Positions 1 through 9,349 of a stretch of 46,061 nucleotides of DNA are shown piece after piece (within the stretch, counting starts at the first letter, position 1; every line of letters begins with the position of its first letter). Below the pieces are notes generated by a model. That model was not told where the DNA came from. It worked only from the letters and a program-made list of their open reading frames with translations, and did no database searches. The position numbers were made by a program, and so were the translations under genes. Source of the stretch: Desulfitobacteriaceae bacterium (GTDB lineage Bacteria; Bacillota; Desulfitobacteriia; Desulfitobacteriales; Desulfitobacteriaceae); NCBI GenBank assembly GCA_028704155.1, contig JAQVLN010000003.1, forward strand, positions 1-46,061, given 5' to 3'.

Positions 1-130
1 TACGATTTCGCTATTGCTTCTTCTCTCCCACACCTCGCGATGTGAAACTTGCAAGTCCCTCTGGGGTTCGTCGGCAACTACGCCCCTTGTGGACTTTCAC
101 CACAGATTGACGGCATGCCCGTCATACGTA
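1..130. other. GC-rich edge segment, unidentified
   Basis: This stretch runs off the left edge and is clearly richer in G and C than the DNA that follows. It holds two short hairpins, GTGG/CCAC around 88-105 and GACGG/CCGTC around 109-124. An open frame on the plus strand reads through it into the downstream terminator, but it has no ribosome binding site and no recognisable domain. It may be the end of a mobile element or of a structured RNA; I cannot identify it. Confidence 0.3.
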
Positions 131-163
131 AAAGAGATCCCTGCTGCTGACAGGGATCTCTTT
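131..163 (-). terminator. Rho-independent terminator of the enoyl-CoA hydratase gene
   Basis: A perfect 13-bp stem, AAAGAGATCCCTG with its complement, encloses a 7-nt loop. It lies just beyond the stop of the minus-strand crotonase gene. The A/T runs at both stem ends mean it could work in both directions. Confidence 0.8.
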
Positions 164-176
164 CTATATGTTAACT

Positions 177-956
177 TTAATTACCAGAAAAATTGGGGCT
201 TCGTTTATTTGCAAAAGCATCCAACCCCTCTTTATGGTCATTAGTTTGTTTGCATATGCCCTGAATGTAGGCTTCATAAGCCAAAGTTTCATTTAAATCA
301 AGCGCAAAACTTCTGTTTAAGAGCAGTTTGGTGAAACCTAAGGCCCGGGGAGCACTGGCTGCTAATTGTCCGGCAATCTCCATAACAGCATTTTCCAGTT
401 CCTCCATCCTGACTACTTTAGTAATCAAACCAATCTTCTCTGCTTCTTCAGCACTGAGCATTTTTCCGGTCAGGATTATTTCCTGAGCTTTGCGCAGGCC
501 AATCAAACGAGGCATTAGGTAAGTACCGCCGCCGTCATTTACAAAAGCAAGAGGTAAAAATCCCTGACCAAAGCGAGCTTTTTCTCCTGCAATAACTATA
601 TCTGCCGCTATAGCCAAATTACAGCCTGATCCAACCGCAACTCCACTGACTTCAGCGATTACCGGTTTTTCCAAAGAAGTCACCAGCTTAATAATCCCGC
701 CGATTTTTTCTACATAATCACGTAAGCTCAGGGCATCAGAATTTTTGATAGTTTCAAGATCACCGCCGGCAGAAAAGGCTCTGCCTGCGCCGGCTAAAAC
801 AATTACTCTGATACCCTTGCAGTCAGCAGCATAATTCAGGGCGCTCTTCAATTCGTCAATAATTAAGTTAGATAATGAATTCAGCGACTCCGGCCTGTTA
901 AGCACGATACGGTAAGTTCCTTCTTTTTCTGTACACAGAATTTCTTTATAATCCAT
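177..956 (-). CDS. Enoyl-CoA hydratase/isomerase (crotonase) family protein
   Basis: This 259-aa protein has the usual crotonase length and acts on acyl-CoA thioesters in the cytosol. The oxyanion-hole motif AFSAGGDL is at residues 60-67, and the second signature (VSGVAVGSGCNLAIAADI) is at about 103-120. The segment FGQGFLPLAFVNDGGG at 129-144 lacks the first catalytic Glu of classical hydratases (PEI becomes GFL) but keeps an Asp at 141, as PaaG-type isomerases do. A Glu aligned with the second catalytic Glu is at about 159. This favours an isomerase or other crotonase reaction over plain hydration. A GGGGAGGA ribosome binding site precedes the ATG. The gene stands alone with its own terminator, so the pathway is unknown. 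Confidence 0.85.
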   Translation of the reverse strand: MDYKEILCTEKEGTYRIVLNRPESLNSLSNLIIDELKSALNYAADCKGIRVIVLAGAGRAFSAGGDLETIKNSDALSLRDYVEKIGGIIKLVTSLEKPVIAEVSGVAVGSGCNLAIAADIVIAGEKARFGQGFLPLAFVNDGGGTYLMPRLIGLRKAQEIILTGKMLSAEEAEKIGLITKVVRMEELENAVMEIAGQLAASAPRALGFTKLLLNRSFALDLNETLAYEAYIQGICKQTNDHKEGLDAFANKRSPNFSGN

Positions 957-1338
957 TATACAGTCCTCCCCCTAAAATCAGAATTACTTTTTTTGACCAA
1001 GCAGAAGCCAGTTGCCCAAAATTCCTCCTTTCATTAAAATTTTCTTAATCCTGAATAGATTATTTACTAACTCAAGTTTAACAGTTCAAACAATAAAAGG
1101 AAAGCTGCCAGAGGTCTATGCAAGAGACTTTAGTAAGAATACTTTGAATATTCAACAATTTCCTGGAATAATACTTCCGATCCCAGTATTATTCCTATTA
1201 AGATTTTCTCTATGAGATGATGTATACTATAAAAGGCTTGCTATTAACCAATGATGATTCAATCTCTGGATACATAAAAACAATGATATCTAAGGCATGT
1301 AATAATTACCTGATTTAATCTTTGGAGGTGCTAAAATC
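957..1338. other. Intergenic region between divergent genes
   Basis: This AT-rich gap separates the crotonase gene (minus) from the DUF2889 gene (plus) and must hold both promoters. I see no promoter pair that I would defend. A short plus-strand open frame at 1012-1215 has no ribosome binding site and no recognisable features. Confidence 0.5.
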
Positions 1339-1836
1339 TTGAAACTGTTTAACCGGAGCAAGTTCATCAGCGGCAAGGAAATTGAAAGGTTTATTGTTAA
1401 AATTGAGGCCGAACTCATTGACACAGTTCATGAAATGGACTTGTCAATTACAATTGATGTAAGAAAGATGGAGATTATCGATGCCCATTCCAGTATGCTT
1501 AGGGTTCCTTATGCTCATTGTCATGAGGTAGCTGATTTGGCCAAAAAACTTATAGGCCTGAAAGTAATCAGCGGCGGACAAGCTAAAAATGTATCCAAGC
1601 TGATGGGAGGAAGATGCGGCTGTCTGGTACTGGAAGAGTTAGCACAGGATGCTGTCAGGGCAGTCAGTCAGACCTCGGCTACAATCATACCACCCGAACA
1701 GCATGAACAAATCATTCACAAATTTTCGGACGGTACCTGCTATACTCATTGCATGCCAATAAAAGAAAAGACCGAAGCAGCCTACCCCCGATCCTATCAC
1801 AAAGATATCTATGAAAAATTGAAAACCCGCTTCTAA
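1339..1836 (+). CDS. DUF2889-family protein
   Basis: This 165-aa soluble protein matches the DUF2889 pattern as I remember it: an N-terminal beta segment with LIDTVHEMDLSITID, then RVPYAHC around residues 55-61, a 'L.GLKVISG' segment, and the GG(R)CGC..LEELAQDA block around 93-108. The family's biochemical role is not established. The start is TTG at 1339, supported by GGAGGTG seven to eight bases upstream; no ATG nearby has a comparable site. The C-terminal part (about 115-165) has additional His and Cys residues (TCYTHC), which could bind metal; that is inference. The gene appears monocistronic. Confidence 0.75.
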   Translation: MKLFNRSKFISGKEIERFIVKIEAELIDTVHEMDLSITIDVRKMEIIDAHSSMLRVPYAHCHEVADLAKKLIGLKVISGGQAKNVSKLMGGRCGCLVLEELAQDAVRAVSQTSATIIPPEQHEQIIHKFSDGTCYTHCMPIKEKTEAAYPRSYHKDIYEKLKTRF

Positions 1837-1897
1837 CATTGAAGTAAAAAACTTAATTAATATAAAGGCATTTATATATTCTGCTATTGTAAAGGTA

Positions 1898-1925
1898 TCG
1901 ACACAATTTTATTGAAGTGTATAAT
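1898..1925 (+). promoter_or_regulatory. Candidate sigma-A promoter
   Basis: TCGACA at 1898-1903 and TATAAT at 1920-1925 are separated by 16 bases. The pair lies about 80 bases upstream of the small gene starting at 2005. Confidence 0.5.
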
Positions 1926-2004
1926 ATTAATAATAGACTATTGTGACAAAAATATGTTCGGGATAAACTTCCTGATCAATCACAAAAATTATAGGAGGAA
2001 CAAA

Positions 2005-2244
2005 ATGAAACCATTAACATTAGCAGAATGGAATGAAATGCAAGGAACTCTGGCAGAACCGTTTGACATCGAAGATTTTAAGTGTTACTATGGGATATCT
2101 GATATAGAATTTAAATTTGCTATGGAGACAACAGCAAAATTAACCGAAAATGGAGGAACAGAGATTACCATCATCGGTGATGATGGGGATGGTATTGTTA
2201 TTCAAATAAATAATAATCAAATCACTTATATTAATGCGATATAA
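2005..2244 (+). CDS. Small acidic hypothetical protein (79 aa)
   Basis: I do not recognise this protein. An upstream in-frame codon opens the frame at 1912, but the ATG at 2005 follows a perfect AGGAGG at 1993-1998, so I place the start there (MKPLTLAEWNEM...). The product is acidic, with no signal peptide or membrane segment. Its C-terminal half looks beta-rich: TEITIIGDDGDGIVIQ and then NNNQITYINAI. A clear terminator follows, so it is expressed as a single-gene unit. The codon pattern and the strong ribosome binding site argue that it is real. Confidence 0.65.
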   Translation: MKPLTLAEWNEMQGTLAEPFDIEDFKCYYGISDIEFKFAMETTAKLTENGGTEITIIGDDGDGIVIQINNNQITYINAI

Positions 2245-2274
2245 GATGAAAAAACAAACAAACTTTTAAAGATA

Positions 2275-2317
2275 CAAAAACCCCTGCAGCCATAAAAATG
2301 GCGACAGGGGTTTCTTC
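2275..2317 (+). terminator. Terminator of the 79-aa gene
   Basis: The stem is AAACCCCTG with CAGGGGTTT, and an inner GCCAT/ATGGC stem extends it. TTTCTTC follows the 3' arm. Confidence 0.8.
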
Positions 2318-2412
2318 TATTTATCACGCTGACTCCATGAAATTCCAGGTTTCTTTACTGACTTTTAGAACATAATTTATATTAAGAAATTTTAATATAG
2401 GAGGATTTTATA

Positions 2413-2967
2413 ATGTCGATTAAAGCATTAAAGACATTTCATAAATTATACTTATTAGTCAAGCAAGGAAAATGTATTAAAGATTCAGTTGCCTTAGGAG
2501 CAATTGGTGGATTCCTCGGTTCTGTCGTAATGGCTCTCTCAAATTACATTATATATCGAGCCCACAAAACCGAAATTCTCTATGGACATATTGCCGGTTC
2601 GATATTTATGAGACCTTTTAAAACCAACGCACGTAAAAATTATATTCTCGGTCAAATATTTCACCTGGTTTCCGGAAGCGGCGCCGGGCTCCTTATGATA
2701 CAAATCTTTAAGATTTTTGGTACTGATTTTGCTCTTCTAAAAGGAACTATGGTAGGAATGTTTACCTGGCAAGGTCTATATAACGTTGGTCAAAGACTCA
2801 AAATTTATACGGCAAGTCCTCATCTCACTAAAACAGGTTACTCATCTCTCTGGAATAATTTCGTCTATGGAACTGTATGCGCCTATTCAATCAAGTGGTT
2901 GGCTCATCCTTCCGTATTTTTATCTGCCGAACACCGTACTAAATCACATAATTATAACAAACCTTAA
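2413..2967 (+). CDS. Small integral membrane protein, unknown function
   Basis: This 184-aa protein has about three or four hydrophobic helices: residues ~27-47 (VALGAIGGFLGSVVMALSNY), ~82-104, ~108-125, and a weaker one near 148-165. A helix-breaking, basic loop (RPFKTNARKNY) lies between the first two. I do not recognise a named family; similar small conserved membrane proteins occur in spore-forming Clostridia. The ATG follows AGGAGG at a good distance. The next gene downstream is the spore protein gene, so a sporulation role is possible but not shown. Confidence 0.7.
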   Translation: MSIKALKTFHKLYLLVKQGKCIKDSVALGAIGGFLGSVVMALSNYIIYRAHKTEILYGHIAGSIFMRPFKTNARKNYILGQIFHLVSGSGAGLLMIQIFKIFGTDFALLKGTMVGMFTWQGLYNVGQRLKIYTASPHLTKTGYSSLWNNFVYGTVCAYSIKWLAHPSVFLSAEHRTKSHNYNKP

Positions 2968-3125
2968 TTACAGTCAAACATACCGGGAACCAAATTCCGA
3001 GAATCTGAAGGAGGCTTGTAAGACTGGGTTTAGATACCATAACAATAAAACATTACCTTAATTTAAAAAGAGTTTATGTGTAATACTATTATTGTTTAAA
3101 AAATATTTTTCAGGAGGTAGAAATC

Positions 3126-3392
3126 ATGGCCGGAGAAAGAAATACAAATGAACCTGCACTTCAAGGGGCAAGCCAAAGCTTAGATCAATTCAAGTATGAA
3201 ATCGCCAATGAATTCGGAATTCAGCTTGGCGGCGACCGCACCAGCCGTGAAAATGGCCGTGTTGGCGGAGAAATGACCAAGAGAATGATTCAGTTTGCCG
3301 AACAACAACTCAAATCAGGGAACATGACTTCTGTAGTTAATCAACCCGGTGGTTTAAAACAACAAAATAATAATCAAGGTTCATGGTCCTAG
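3126..3392 (+). CDS. Alpha/beta-type small acid-soluble spore protein
   Basis: This 88-aa protein binds and protects DNA in the dormant spore and is degraded at germination by the GPR protease. The typical core is present: KYEIANEFG at residues 23-31, which includes the GPR recognition site, then GIQLGGDRTSRENGRVGGEMT (about 31-51) and MIQFAEQQL. An N-terminal extension and a Gln/Asn-rich tail flank this core. AGGAGG precedes the ATG. In known spore formers such genes are transcribed by sigma-G in the forespore; I did not find a convincing sigma-G promoter by eye. This gene is the best evidence that the host forms endospores. Confidence 0.95.
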   Translation: MAGERNTNEPALQGASQSLDQFKYEIANEFGIQLGGDRTSRENGRVGGEMTKRMIQFAEQQLKSGNMTSVVNQPGGLKQQNNNQGSWS

Positions 3393-3400
3393 ATCATATT

Positions 3401-3432
3401 TAAGCCAGGTCAAGTACCTGGCTTAATATTTT
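3401..3432 (+). terminator. Terminator of the spore protein gene
   Basis: A perfect 10-bp stem, TAAGCCAGGT with ACCTGGCTTA, has a 5-nt loop and is followed by ATATTTTAGTTT. Confidence 0.9.
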
Positions 3433-3540
3433 AGTTTATGGCAATATCTTATTCATAGAGTTCTTTCGACAGTTTTTCCCCGTTGTCATGGAAGTTAATA
3501 GAGCGTATTCTATAAATACCATGCGTAGTCTCCTCCACTT

Positions 3541-3563
3541 CCGCCTTGATTGGCGGTTTTTTT
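3541..3563 (+). terminator. Orphan terminator hairpin
   Basis: CCGCC and GGCGG enclose a short loop and are followed directly by seven T residues. The spore gene upstream already has its own terminator, so this one ends some other transcript, possibly a short RNA made from 3433-3563. Confidence 0.65.
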
Positions 3564-3651
3564 CGTAATGATATTGAGTGATACATCATAATATATGCTA
3601 TGATGTATTCTTGTCGCTATAGAAATATGATTTCGCAGGGAGTGAAGAACT

Positions 3652-3858
3652 TTGATAGATGTAGATTTTTTTGAACAAATTTGTGAAGAATGTCATGGCA
3701 GCGGTAAACTTACAAATAAATCCTGGGAAAAATACTTTTTAATAAAGAGTAATTTCGCTAATAAAAATATTAAATATAAAAAGCCGGAAAAACCAATTTT
3801 TTATTTATGTAAAAAATGCAGAGGCAGAGGCAGGGTTCTGTTTGAATATGAGGTATAA
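3652..3858 (+). CDS. Small DnaJ-type zinc-finger protein
   Basis: This 68-aa protein carries two CxxCxGxG-like knuckles, CEECHGSG near residues 11-18 and CKKCRGRG near 53-60. They are separated by a lysine-rich linker. This is the arrangement of a single zinc site from the DnaJ cysteine-rich domain, so the protein probably binds one zinc ion. No J-domain is present, so it is not a co-chaperone by itself. The start is TTG at 3652, preceded by GGGAG about ten bases upstream. It sits at the edge of a region of decayed mobile DNA, so it may be accessory. Confidence 0.6.
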   Translation: MIDVDFFEQICEECHGSGKLTNKSWEKYFLIKSNFANKNIKYKKPEKPIFYLCKKCRGRGRVLFEYEV

Positions 3859-3860
3859 AT

Positions 3861-3959
3861 ACGACCATGAACATTTACGCCCACATGACTAAAAACAGGA
3901 AAGAAGAGGCCTCTCCCTCTCTAAGTTTTCCATTTGCATTTATTAACAGAATAGGGTGA
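3861..3959 (+). pseudogene. 3'-end remnant of a tyrosine recombinase (integrase) gene
   Basis: The frame starting at 3861 reads TTMNIYAHMTKNRKEEASPS and ends at TGA 3957-3959. The TMxIYAH segment with the following lysine- and glutamate-rich helix is typical of the last 30 or so residues of phage/ICE integrases, including the active-site Tyr. Nothing upstream in this frame belongs to an integrase: the body of the gene has been lost, and the zinc-finger gene ends only two bases before the fragment. Confidence 0.65.
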
Positions 3960-4035
3960 TGGTCAATTGTAGATACTAAATAAAGAAAAATGCAAGATTC
4001 GTCTATAATTATACATACATAAGGGGGGAGTTAAA

Positions 4036-5154
4036 ATGTTATCTCTTTCTTCTTTTTTATCACCAAATCGTTCAGATGGTTTAAACTGTCAAGAAGCATA
4101 TAGTACATGGGATTTACTAGCAGCAAAATATCAATTTGCAGAAAAACTTCACTTTTGGCAAAATTTCGCACACGATAGAGATTTTGCAGATTTGCTTGAT
4201 GATATTGAAAAAGGCACGGCAAAAATAATACATTCGCTTGAAAAAATCTGTATTAAATATAATTTACCTGGTCCTGAAGTTGGAGTTACAGATGTCAAAA
4301 CAAGTGCAAATACTGAAGCCATCCGTGATGAATTAATAGCCCAAGATATTTTCTTGTGGCTTCAAGGTGTAATAGAATTGCTTTTAAGAGCTATTAGAAC
4401 CACAACAACGAGTGACGATATCAGGAAGGAATTTATAGATCTTATTAAATTAGATTTAGGTTATATGGATAAAATGGTTCCGTTTAAAAGGAATAAAGGA
4501 TGGGTTAATCCTCCATTACTATATCCAAATATACCTCCCGAAACAGACGAAAAACTCGATGCCGGTGAGGCATTCCATTTGTGGGATCACTTAACTTTTA
4601 GATATGATAACATCCACCAAACACAAATTTATAACGAATTAGCCAATGATTCAGAATTTAAAGTGTTACTTAATCTGGGGGTGCAACAGGTATTAAAGGG
4701 TCAAGTTAAAAAATTAGAAAACGGATGTTTAAAATTTGGAATATCTTTGCCGAAAAAGCCTGCTTAAGTTATTTCAGTACCTGCTACTACTCCCGGTTAT
4801 ATTAATGATGATTACCTATACCGAGTACTTTATGTTGGGATTATTGGTGCCACTTTAATACATGCTGCTGCCGTAAAACAATCTTTAACGAATGATCGTA
4901 TTCGCAAATATTTTATACATCTTTTATTTGAAGAAATTGATATTCAAAATATTTTGATAAAATATGGTAAAAATAAAAGGTTATTTAAATATTACACCAC
5001 GATTTGGTTTGCTTCAAACGACAAAATAATAAAGAATACCCGGGTTTTATATGATTTACCGGACATAAAGTATGCTTTTGACAAGCCTGTGCTTAAAGCT
5101 ATAGATGGAGATAAATTGGTTATAGCAGAAGATGCTGGAACAGCAATGGGATAA
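4036..5154 (+). pseudogene. DUF3231-family gene interrupted by an in-frame stop
   Basis: The first open part (4036-4767) encodes 243 aa of a DUF3231 protein, a family of duplicated ferritin-like four-helix domains found in spore formers. The TAA at 4765-4767 is followed in the same frame, without any shift, by more family sequence: VISVPATTPGYINDDYLYRV and then a KQSLTNDRIRKYFIHLL segment. The reading frame stays open to 5154. Intact members are about 330 aa, so one nonsense change cut off the last quarter. After about residue 315 the sequence no longer resembles the family, so the 3' end may also be rearranged. The start has a strong AGGGGGGAG site, and TATAAT lies at 4004-4009. A truncated product is likely still made. 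Confidence 0.7.
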
Positions 5155-5184
5155 GGAATGATAAAAGAAATAGTCGGTACAACG

Positions 5185-5281
5185 ATATGCTCCCCTTAAG
5201 TATAGACAGGTTAATAATAATCTGCCTGCCTTAAGGGGAGCATATTTTATGTCTAAAAGATGTAGGTACACACCCAAGTAA
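5185..5281 (+). mobile_element. Left-end remnant of an IS3-like element with the start of orfA
   Basis: The sequence from TGCTCCCCTTAAG at 5188 resembles an IS3-family terminal repeat. An ATG at 5249 opens a frame reading MSKRCRYTPK, a stop at 5279-5281, and then KYEIF. This resembles the start of IS3-type orfA (consensus-like RRYTPEEKYEI) with one Glu codon changed to a stop. The element is cut off at about 5295. A perfect 16-bp inverted repeat (5185-5200 with 5230-5245) pairs the element's end with the orfA ribosome binding site AAGGGGAG. Confidence 0.55.
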
Positions 5282-5291
5282 AAGTATGAAA

Positions 5292-5384
5292 TATTTCCAT
5301 AAAAATCCTAATAACGGGAAAGAAAAGGCCTCTCCAGCGTTCAGCGAACGAATGAAAGGCCTTACCGAAAAGCTTATTTTGTAA
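5292..5384 (+). pseudogene. Second integrase tail remnant
   Basis: The frame reads YFHKNPNNGKEKASPAFSER and then MKGLTEKLIL before the stop at 5382-5384. It parallels the tail at 3861-3959 (Y-x-H, then KE(E/K)ASP), so it is probably another recombinase C-terminus. No integrase body is present. The same DNA forms the groESL terminator on the other strand, so part of the resemblance could be coincidental. Confidence 0.4.
5318..5363 (-). terminator. Terminator downstream of groEL
   Basis: On the minus strand AAGGCCT (5363-5357) pairs with AGGCCTT (5331-5325), with an inner CGTTC/GAACG stem. TTTCTTT follows at 5324-5318. It lies about 115 bases after the groEL stop, with no closer hairpin of similar quality. 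Confidence 0.6.
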
Positions 5385-5478
5385 TTCTAAAATAATAAAT
5401 TGAATTTCGATGTCAACAAAATGTCAACAAATCAATAGTTACTCATTCTTAAGCCCTTAAGCAACAAGGATTTTTTTT

Positions 5479-7140
<1,662 letters not shown>

Positions 7141-7159
7141 TTATTTCATATGAAAGATA

Positions 7160-7444
7160 TTAGCCAATTATCGCCAGGATATCCATCTCTTTAAGAATCA
7201 GATATTCCACACCATCAAGCTTGATTTCGGTACCGGCATATTTTGAATAGATTACACGATCTCCCACTTTAACATCCATGGCAATACGTTCACCTTTGTC
7301 TACTTTTCCCGGTCCAACTGCGACAACTTCGCCTTCCTGTGGTTTTTCCTTGGCAGTGTCAGGCATAATAATTCCGCTTTTAGTCTTTTCTTCTGTCGGG
7401 ATCGCTTTAATAATAACCCGATCTGCAAGAGGTTTAATATTCAT
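7160..7444 (-). CDS. groES: Co-chaperonin GroES (10 kDa)
   Basis: This 94-aa protein forms the heptameric lid of the GroEL chamber. It has the typical N-terminal [25 protein letters not shown], the mobile-loop region around residues 17-34, and the core [30 protein letters not shown] pattern. The length is normal. The ATG at 7444 is preceded by AAGGAGGG. It is the first gene of the groESL operon, transcribed from the promoter at 7526-7554 and repressed through the CIRCE operator. Confidence 0.98.
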   Translation of the reverse strand: MNIKPLADRVIIKAIPTEEKTKSGIIMPDTAKEKPQEGEVVAVGPGKVDKGERIAMDVKVGDRVIYSKYAGTEIKLDGVEYLILKEMDILAIIG

Positions 7445-7486
7445 GTGGAAAGGTCCCTCCTTAAAATATTTTACTTATTCATGTTG

Positions 7487-7513
7487 TTAGCACTCATCTC
7501 ACTCGAGTGCTAA
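7487..7513. promoter_or_regulatory. CIRCE operator (HrcA binding site)
   Basis: A perfect TTAGCACTC-N9-GAGTGCTAA inverted repeat lies 42 bases upstream of the groES start. This is the consensus operator of the HrcA heat-shock repressor. No hrcA gene is in the window. Confidence 0.97.
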
Positions 7514-7525
7514 CATCTAGGTATA

Positions 7526-7554
7526 ATAATATTCAAGAGGCGCGGGGAAAGCAA
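7526..7554 (-). promoter_or_regulatory. groESL sigma-A promoter
   Basis: On the minus strand TTGCTT (7554-7549) and TATTAT (7531-7526) are separated by 17 bases. CIRCE begins just downstream, where repression would block the start of transcription. Confidence 0.65.
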
Positions 7555-7781
7555 ACCTCTTAAAAGCCCTAAAATTATAATTAAATCAAATTTTCTCTAC
7601 CTATCTAGCGTTTGCTTAATATTATTCTTTCTTAGGTCCTTTCGGATTCCTGTTCCTCCTTTCCATGCCCAAAATCCAGCAATCCCCAAAAAGTATCGTT
7701 GCCAATCTTTGATATTTTTATTCACACTTGTTCTTAGAATTTATCTCCTACGGACAGGGTTTAATCCAGTGTCTGAAAAAG

Positions 7782-8609
7782 TTAACTTCCCCGAATCAAC
7801 TTAAGATTTCGTTGATATACTTCGTCATACATTGCACCTAAAACATCCTTCACCTTGGAGTTTTCAAGATTAAGCAAATAGATTTTAGTCCGGCCAATCT
7901 TCAAACTTGCATCCGGGTGTTCACGTTCAAAGAGCATATCCTCCTTGAGCAACAACTTGATAAGTTCCTTGACCTGAGAAATTGAACGGCCAAGTTGTGT
8001 ACTTAAGGCTGCCCTTGCTTTAGTTGAGGCCACATAAGGTAATCTGGTTTGTAAATGGCCGATAATCCCGATTCCCTGTTCCAGGTCCTGTCCAGCCTGA
8101 TACCCGGTTTCTGAACAAGAAGCAATCAACTGATTAAAGACCTTCAAGTCAGAGCAATAAGGCTGCAGGGTTTGACTAATACTGCCTTCCACTCCAATGA
8201 CCTGAACTTCTTTTCCCCAGGAACGGATTTTACGGATTAAGGACAAAAAATCACCATCACCTGTGAGTAAAAGGAATAAATCGACTGTTGCCGGTCGAGT
8301 CAGTAATATCTCCTGCGCCTCAAGCATAAGTTCAATATCTGTAGCATTATGGCGCAAATCTGTCTTTGAAAAGTTGCTTTTGCCATAAATATGCCTGGTA
8401 AAAACATTAGTTCTTTCAAAGGCAGTTTGCATATGCCGGAATTCTTCCCTGTCAAAGTTGGCAAACAAATAAATAGCCGAAAGATCATTGTCAAAATAAT
8501 CGGCATATTGCTGTAATATATACACCAGCTGTTCCGGATTCAAAAATAATCCGCGTTCGGCTAATCCAGTCCAAATATTTTCATAATCCACAAAAGCTAT
8601 GGTTTTCAA
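7782..8609 (-). CDS. NYN-domain protein (LabA/DUF88-type putative ribonuclease)
   Basis: The N-terminal ~150 residues form a PIN-like NYN domain. The acidic residues expected for metal-dependent RNA cleavage are visible: D8 in FVDYENI, D91 in TDIELM, and D118/D120 in TGDGDF. The C-terminal ~100 residues (from about 175) look like a winged-helix module (STKARAALSTQLGRSISQVKELIKLL), which could bind nucleic acid or protein. The RNA target is unknown. The start is TTG at 8609, with GGGGG about nine bases upstream. The gene stands alone between groESL and the cyclo-ligase gene. Confidence 0.8.
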   Translation of the reverse strand: MKTIAFVDYENIWTGLAERGLFLNPEQLVYILQQYADYFDNDLSAIYLFANFDREEFRHMQTAFERTNVFTRHIYGKSNFSKTDLRHNATDIELMLEAQEILLTRPATVDLFLLLTGDGDFLSLIRKIRSWGKEVQVIGVEGSISQTLQPYCSDLKVFNQLIASCSETGYQAGQDLEQGIGIIGHLQTRLPYVASTKARAALSTQLGRSISQVKELIKLLLKEDMLFEREHPDASLKIGRTKIYLLNLENSKVKDVLGAMYDEVYQRNLKLIRGS

Positions 8610-8697
8610 ACTGTCTCAGCCCCCTTTCTATCGTCTGCTCGTATAATATATTACGTAAAAAACGGACAGGGGTGACAAGCCAGGACCGCAGTTATCA

Positions 8698-9264
8698 TTA
8701 AAATCGATATGCTTTTTCCTCAGTAATCAGCAAGGACATCTTTTTATCATGTTCAACAACCGGAACCCCAGCTATTATCTGACAATTAAATGCTACAGCC
8801 ACCCGGGGGACTGACGGTGAAAGGAGTCGGAAAAAACGATCATAATAACCCATACCATAGCCCAAACGGTTACCTGCCAGGTCAAAAGCTGCTCCCGGGA
8901 CAAGCACAAAGTCAATCTCCGAAATTTCAGCCTTAACCAATCTCTCCCCGGCAGGTTCCCTGATACCCCACATTCCGGTCACAAGTTCACCCAAATCTTT
9001 AATTACTGCCGGAATTATAATTCCTCCGGGTTCACAAAAAGGTAAGACCAACTGTTTACCACCAGCCAAAATATCTTCAGCCAATCCTTTTGTTTCAACC
9101 TCATCCCGGAAATTCATAAATAGCATTAAAGTCCGGGCTATCCGGTATTCAGCTAGAGCCATAACCTTTTTCTGAATAAGCAAACTTTTTTCTGTTCTTG
9201 CTGTCTCTCCCAGGCTTGCTCTTTTAGCCAAGACCTGCTTGCGTATTTCTTTTTTATCTTTCAT
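8698..9264 (-). CDS. 5-formyltetrahydrofolate cyclo-ligase
   Basis: The enzyme converts 5-formyl-THF to 5,10-methenyl-THF using ATP in the cytosol, returning folate to the one-carbon pool. The 188-aa protein has the family's N-terminal basic helix (KKEIRKQVLAKRASL) and the signature LVPGAAFDLAGNRLGYGMGY followed by YDRF near the C-terminus. An upstream GTG at 9288 adds eight residues but has no ribosome binding site; I prefer the ATG at 9264, which has a weak AAAGAGA upstream. The region upstream holds the DnaA-box array rather than an obvious promoter. Confidence 0.93.
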   Translation of the reverse strand: MKDKKEIRKQVLAKRASLGETARTEKSLLIQKKVMALAEYRIARTLMLFMNFRDEVETKGLAEDILAGGKQLVLPFCEPGGIIIPAVIKDLGELVTGMWGIREPAGERLVKAEISEIDFVLVPGAAFDLAGNRLGYGMGYYDRFFRLLSPSVPRVAVAFNCQIIAGVPVVEHDKKMSLLITEEKAYRF

Positions 9265-9349
9265 AATTATTCTCTTTTCAATAACCACTGTAATGTTTTC
9301 TTTTTACACTTCAGTCAAGCTAAATTAATAATGGTTAGCAAGCTTAAAA

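Noticed and set aside
1012-1215. 67-aa plus-strand open frame
   Set aside because: It begins at TTG without a ribosome binding site and has no recognisable features; it is probably chance.
2786-3061. 91-aa plus-strand open frame overlapping the membrane protein gene
   Set aside because: It lies largely inside the better-supported gene at 2413-2967, lacks a ribosome binding site, and its translation looks random.
4954-5154. Separate 66-aa gene
   Set aside because: It is in the same frame as the DUF3231 gene and its first residues continue that family, so it is the downstream part of the broken gene.
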